From: Microbacterium mangrovi
GTDB taxonomy: Bacteria > Actinomycetota > Actinomycetes > Actinomycetales > Microbacteriaceae
Assembly (NCBI RefSeq): GCF_000802305.1
Contig: NZ_JTDK01000013.1
Span: forward strand, 1 to 32,651
DNA length: 32,651 nucleotides
Direction of reading: 5' to 3'
A program made the position numbers and the translations under genes. The notes below the pieces were generated by a model. The model searched no databases, was not told the DNA's origin, and worked only from the letters and a program-made list of their open reading frames with translations. How positions within the stretch are numbered: the first letter of the stretch is position 1; each line of letters begins with the position of its first letter. Below, piece by piece: positions 29,988 to 32,651 of the stretch.

Positions 29988-32618
29988 ATGTCCCAGAAGC
30001 GGACAGTTGCCGGTGTCCTGGGAGGCCTGTTCGGTCTCGTGGGGTTGAGCGTGCTGGCCGGGATCCTGGTGACAGTGCTGGTGACGCCTGCCGTGACGGT
30101 GACCAGTTCCGCGGCGACGCGCGCGATCACCCTGTTCGAGGATCTCCCGAGCGCTTTGACCATCGACAAGATCAGTCTCCCGTCGACGCTGTACTACCAG
30201 AACCCGACGACGCATCAAGAGGTCGTGCTGGCGAAGTTCTACGACCAGAACCGGTCTCCGGTGAAGTGGGGTCAGATCGCACCGGTGATGTACGACGCGA
30301 TCCTCTCGAGCGAGGACAAACGCTTCTACGAGCATGGCGGCGTCGACCCGGTCGGCACCACGAGCGCACTGATCTCGAACATCACGGGGCGAAGCTCGCG
30401 CGGCGGTTCCTCGATCAGCCAGCAGTACGTGAAGAACGTGCTCATCCAGCAGTGCGACTGGAACGCGACCGGCAACAGCGTGGATGCCGCCAACAGGTGC
30501 TGGCAGCAGGCCGCCGGGGTGACCGGCACGGCCGGCATCCAACGCAAGATCCAGGAGATGCGCTACGCGATCGCGCTGGAGCAGAAGTACTCGAAGAACG
30601 AAATCCTGCTCGGCTACCTGAACATCGCACTTTTCGGCGGCACAACCTACGGCATCAACGCGGCGGCGAAGTACTACTTCGGCGTGCCCGCCAGCAAATT
30701 GACCCTGGCCCGGGCGGCGATCCTGGCCGGCATGGTGCAGAACCCGAACACGTACCGGATCGACCTGCCCGGCGGAACCGCCACCGTGAACGGCAAGGCG
30801 GTCAACGGCAAGAACGACAAGATCGCGCTCGTCCAGGTCGGCGACCACTACGACATGGTCGACCCGGCATCCGCGCCGAAGGATGCCGTGAAGATCACGG
30901 GCTACTCGCTCACCAAGCAACGGGAACTCTACGTGCTCGGGCAGATGCTCAAGGACGGCAAGATCACCCAGAAGCAGTACAACGACGCCGCGATCGCGCC
31001 GATCGTCCCGAAGATCACCCAGCCGTCCTTCGGTTGCGCCTATTCGGTCGCTCCCTACTACTGCCAGTACGTGCGCAACACGATCCTCGCCGACAAGGCC
31101 TTCGGTGCGACGGCGACCGATCGGGGACGGATGCTGCAGAAGGGCGGCCTGAAGGTCTACACGACCCTGGACCCGCGGGTGCAGAAGGCGGCGCAGGATG
31201 CCCAGGACGCGTACGTGCCGACCCACGTCTCCTATATGAGGCTCGGCTCGACGTCGGTGAGTCTGCAGTCCACGACGGGTCGCGTGCTGGCGATCGCGCA
31301 GAACACGAAGTACAGCGACACCAGCAACAAGGACGGGTACCAGACGGTCATCTACGCCGGCGATGCGAAGAACGGCGCGTCCGGCGGCTTCAACGCGGGT
31401 TCGACGTTCAAGCTGTTCACTCTTCTCACGTGGCTGAAGGACGGGCATCCGCTCAACGAGATCGTCAACGGCAACCACCAGTCCTTCTTCCGGTGGCACG
31501 ATTCGTGTCTGCCACGCGGGAGACTGATCGAGCCCACGGGGTATCAGCCCGGCAACTTCCAGCACGAGGCGGGCAGGTTCGGAACGCCGCTGGAGTTCAC
31601 GAAGATCTCGCTGAACTCCGGCTTCTGGGCAATGGCGCACGAGCTCGACCTGTGCGAGATCGGAAAGACGGCGGCGAGTCTCGGTGTGACTCTCGGCGAC
31701 GGCGCCCCGATCCCGCTCTCCACCTCGGGCGGCAAATCCAGCCCGGGCGGCTACCCGTCGCCGTACGAAGTCCTCGGGTCCGACAACGTGTCGCCGCTGG
31801 CGATGGCGGCCGCCTACGCGACGATCGCGAACAAGGGCATCCACTGCCAGCCCAAGGTGATCGACCGGGTCACCGATGCCGGCGGCACGCCGCTGCCGAT
31901 CCCGAAGACCACCTGCACGCAGGTGATCGCCCCGAAGATCGCAGCCACCGCCGCGTATGCCCTCAAAGGCCCGATGTCGCCGGGCGGAACAGGCGCGCTC
32001 GGCAACCCGAACGACGGCACCGAGCTGATCGGCAAGACCGGGACGCACCAGTCGTTCGAGACGTGGCTCGACACGTCGAGCACCGCGGTCACCACGGCGA
32101 ACTGGGTCGGCGCCTGGGGCGGCATCAGCTCCGACACCAACAGCGCGCCGCGGATGGACCTGCACTACTACCGCGGCACGCTGTTGTGGAACATCCGCTA
32201 CGCGCTGGCCCACGACATCCAGGGTGCGATCGACAAGTGGTATCCGGGCGGAAGCTTCCCCCCACCGGATCCCAAACTCACCGGGGTCGGTCAGAAGTCC
32301 GTCCCGAACGTGGTCGGCATGAGCGTGGGGGATGCGATCCAGGCTCTGCTGAAAGCCGGATTCGGCTGGGTCATCAGCGCGCCGGTCAGCTCCGGCCTGC
32401 CGGCGGGCACGATCGCGCAGCAGGACCCCGCACCCGGCGTCACGAGCGCTGGCCGGCGCGTCACGATCAGCCCGAGCGACGGTTCGGGCGCTGCGTCCGG
32501 CGGGGGCGGCAACGGGAACGGGAGCGGGAACGGCGGCAATTCGAGTCCGAGTCCGAGCCCGAGCCCGTCGGGGACCGGTGACGGGCACGGGCACGGGCAC
32601 GGCGGCGGCCACGGCTGA
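29988..32618 (+). CDS. Bifunctional class A penicillin-binding protein with PASTA domain
   Basis: An 876-residue peptidoglycan synthase. One N-terminal membrane segment (about 7-33) anchors it, with the rest outside. The glycosyltransferase domain has SSEDKRFYEHGGVD (catalytic E109), GGSSISQQYVKN (139-150), KYSKNEILLGYLN and ARAAILAGMVQNP. The transpeptidase domain has S472-TFK, S541-LN and K683-TG, so all three penicillin-fold motifs are intact. A single PASTA domain, SVPNVVGMSVGDAIQALLKAGF..., spans about 771-829. The tail is low-complexity Gly/Asn, Ser-Pro repeats and GHGHGHGGGHG. Length and order fit actinobacterial PonA-type enzymes. It polymerises lipid II and cross-links stem peptides. 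The ATG at 29988 is supported by the -10 hexamer 6 nt upstream. Confidence 0.9.
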   Translation: MSQKRTVAGVLGGLFGLVGLSVLAGILVTVLVTPAVTVTSSAATRAITLFEDLPSALTIDKISLPSTLYYQNPTTHQEVVLAKFYDQNRSPVKWGQIAPVMYDAILSSEDKRFYEHGGVDPVGTTSALISNITGRSSRGGSSISQQYVKNVLIQQCDWNATGNSVDAANRCWQQAAGVTGTAGIQRKIQEMRYAIALEQKYSKNEILLGYLNIALFGGTTYGINAAAKYYFGVPASKLTLARAAILAGMVQNPNTYRIDLPGGTATVNGKAVNGKNDKIALVQVGDHYDMVDPASAPKDAVKITGYSLTKQRELYVLGQMLKDGKITQKQYNDAAIAPIVPKITQPSFGCAYSVAPYYCQYVRNTILADKAFGATATDRGRMLQKGGLKVYTTLDPRVQKAAQDAQDAYVPTHVSYMRLGSTSVSLQSTTGRVLAIAQNTKYSDTSNKDGYQTVIYAGDAKNGASGGFNAGSTFKLFTLLTWLKDGHPLNEIVNGNHQSFFRWHDSCLPRGRLIEPTGYQPGNFQHEAGRFGTPLEFTKISLNSGFWAMAHELDLCEIGKTAASLGVTLGDGAPIPLSTSGGKSSPGGYPSPYEVLGSDNVSPLAMAAAYATIANKGIHCQPKVIDRVTDAGGTPLPIPKTTCTQVIAPKIAATAAYALKGPMSPGGTGALGNPNDGTELIGKTGTHQSFETWLDTSSTAVTTANWVGAWGGISSDTNSAPRMDLHYYRGTLLWNIRYALAHDIQGAIDKWYPGGSFPPPDPKLTGVGQKSVPNVVGMSVGDAIQALLKAGFGWVISAPVSSGLPAGTIAQQDPAPGVTSAGRRVTISPSDGSGAASGGGGNGNGSGNGGNSSPSPSPSPSGTGDGHGHGHGGGHG

Positions 32619-32634
32619 CGCACACGACGACCCG

Positions 32635-32651
32635 CCCCCCCCCCCCCCCCC
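32635..32651. repeat. Poly-C homopolymer at the window end
   Basis: Seventeen consecutive C residues run to the last base, just after the PBP gene. This is most likely a sequencing or assembly boundary artefact rather than a biological feature. Confidence 0.7.

Noticed and set aside
29901..32612. A 903-codon open frame on the minus strand opposite the penicillin-binding protein
   Set aside because: Shadow of the PBP gene, which has all active-site motifs. The antisense product is Arg/Val/Asp/Gly-rich with no domain.
1..32651. CRISPR array, insertion sequence, integrase, tRNA or rRNA gene
   Set aside because: None was found on either strand by reading. The direct repeats present are single pairs, not arrays.

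Overview
The window is a GC-rich stretch of an actinobacterial chromosome. Microbacteriaceae, probably Microbacterium, is the best guess. Grounds for this are high third-position GC, many long antisense open frames, ATGA/GTGA gene overlaps, several apparently leaderless promoters (a -10 hexamer 6-7 nt before the start codon), heavy use of the heptamer GGATGCC/GGCATCC, and the gene content. No rRNA, tRNA, insertion sequence, integrase or CRISPR array was seen. The right edge ends in a C homopolymer, which looks like a contig end.

Layout. 1-4.5 kb: the tail of an acetyl-CoA synthetase, then an amine-catabolism cassette (cupin, flavin amine oxidase, APC permease on the minus strand) controlled by a divergent TetR with two visible operators. 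Copies of the same intergenic repeat family lie on both sides of this cassette. 4.5-10 kb: a minus-strand operon of MFS transporter, alpha/beta-hydrolase, SGNH hydrolase and LLM oxidoreductase, preceded by its likely LacI regulator and an 18-bp palindrome. 10-11.9 kb: a stand-alone KAS II (FabF-like) gene divergent from a TetR, with two operator copies between them. 11.9-14.2 kb: reverse transsulfuration genes (cystathionine beta-synthase-like and cystathionine gamma-lyase-like) behind a leaderless upstream ORF encoding MQTCRCRH, followed by a hairpin that overlaps the Shine-Dalgarno of the first gene. This looks like cysteine-responsive control. 14.2-22.7 kb: a convergent seven-gene operon of peptide-type ABC transporter genes and three luciferase-like flavin monooxygenases, probably for uptake and oxidation of an organosulfur or similar compound. 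Two of its genes are broken as read: an in-frame TAG in the binding protein and a frameshift in the last monooxygenase.

23-25 kb: a tandem DUF427 protein translationally coupled to a short heme catalase, with a possible 51-aa antisense small protein. 25.2-26.4 kb: a membrane protein with a TetR. 26.4-28.5 kb: an NCS1 permease, a PPOX/F420-type flavin-split-barrel protein and a small conserved-looking protein. 28.6-29.9 kb: an Xre/MbcA-like antitoxin with a RES-domain toxin, bracketed by a perfect 19-bp direct repeat. 30-32.6 kb: a bifunctional penicillin-binding protein with a PASTA domain.

The most interesting items are the cysteine leader peptide with the Shine-Dalgarno hairpin, the repeat-bracketed RES-Xre module, the paired TetR operators, the two lesions in one transporter/monooxygenase operon, and the DUF427-catalase pair. 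Functions are assigned by recognising motifs and family signatures by eye; no database search was possible.
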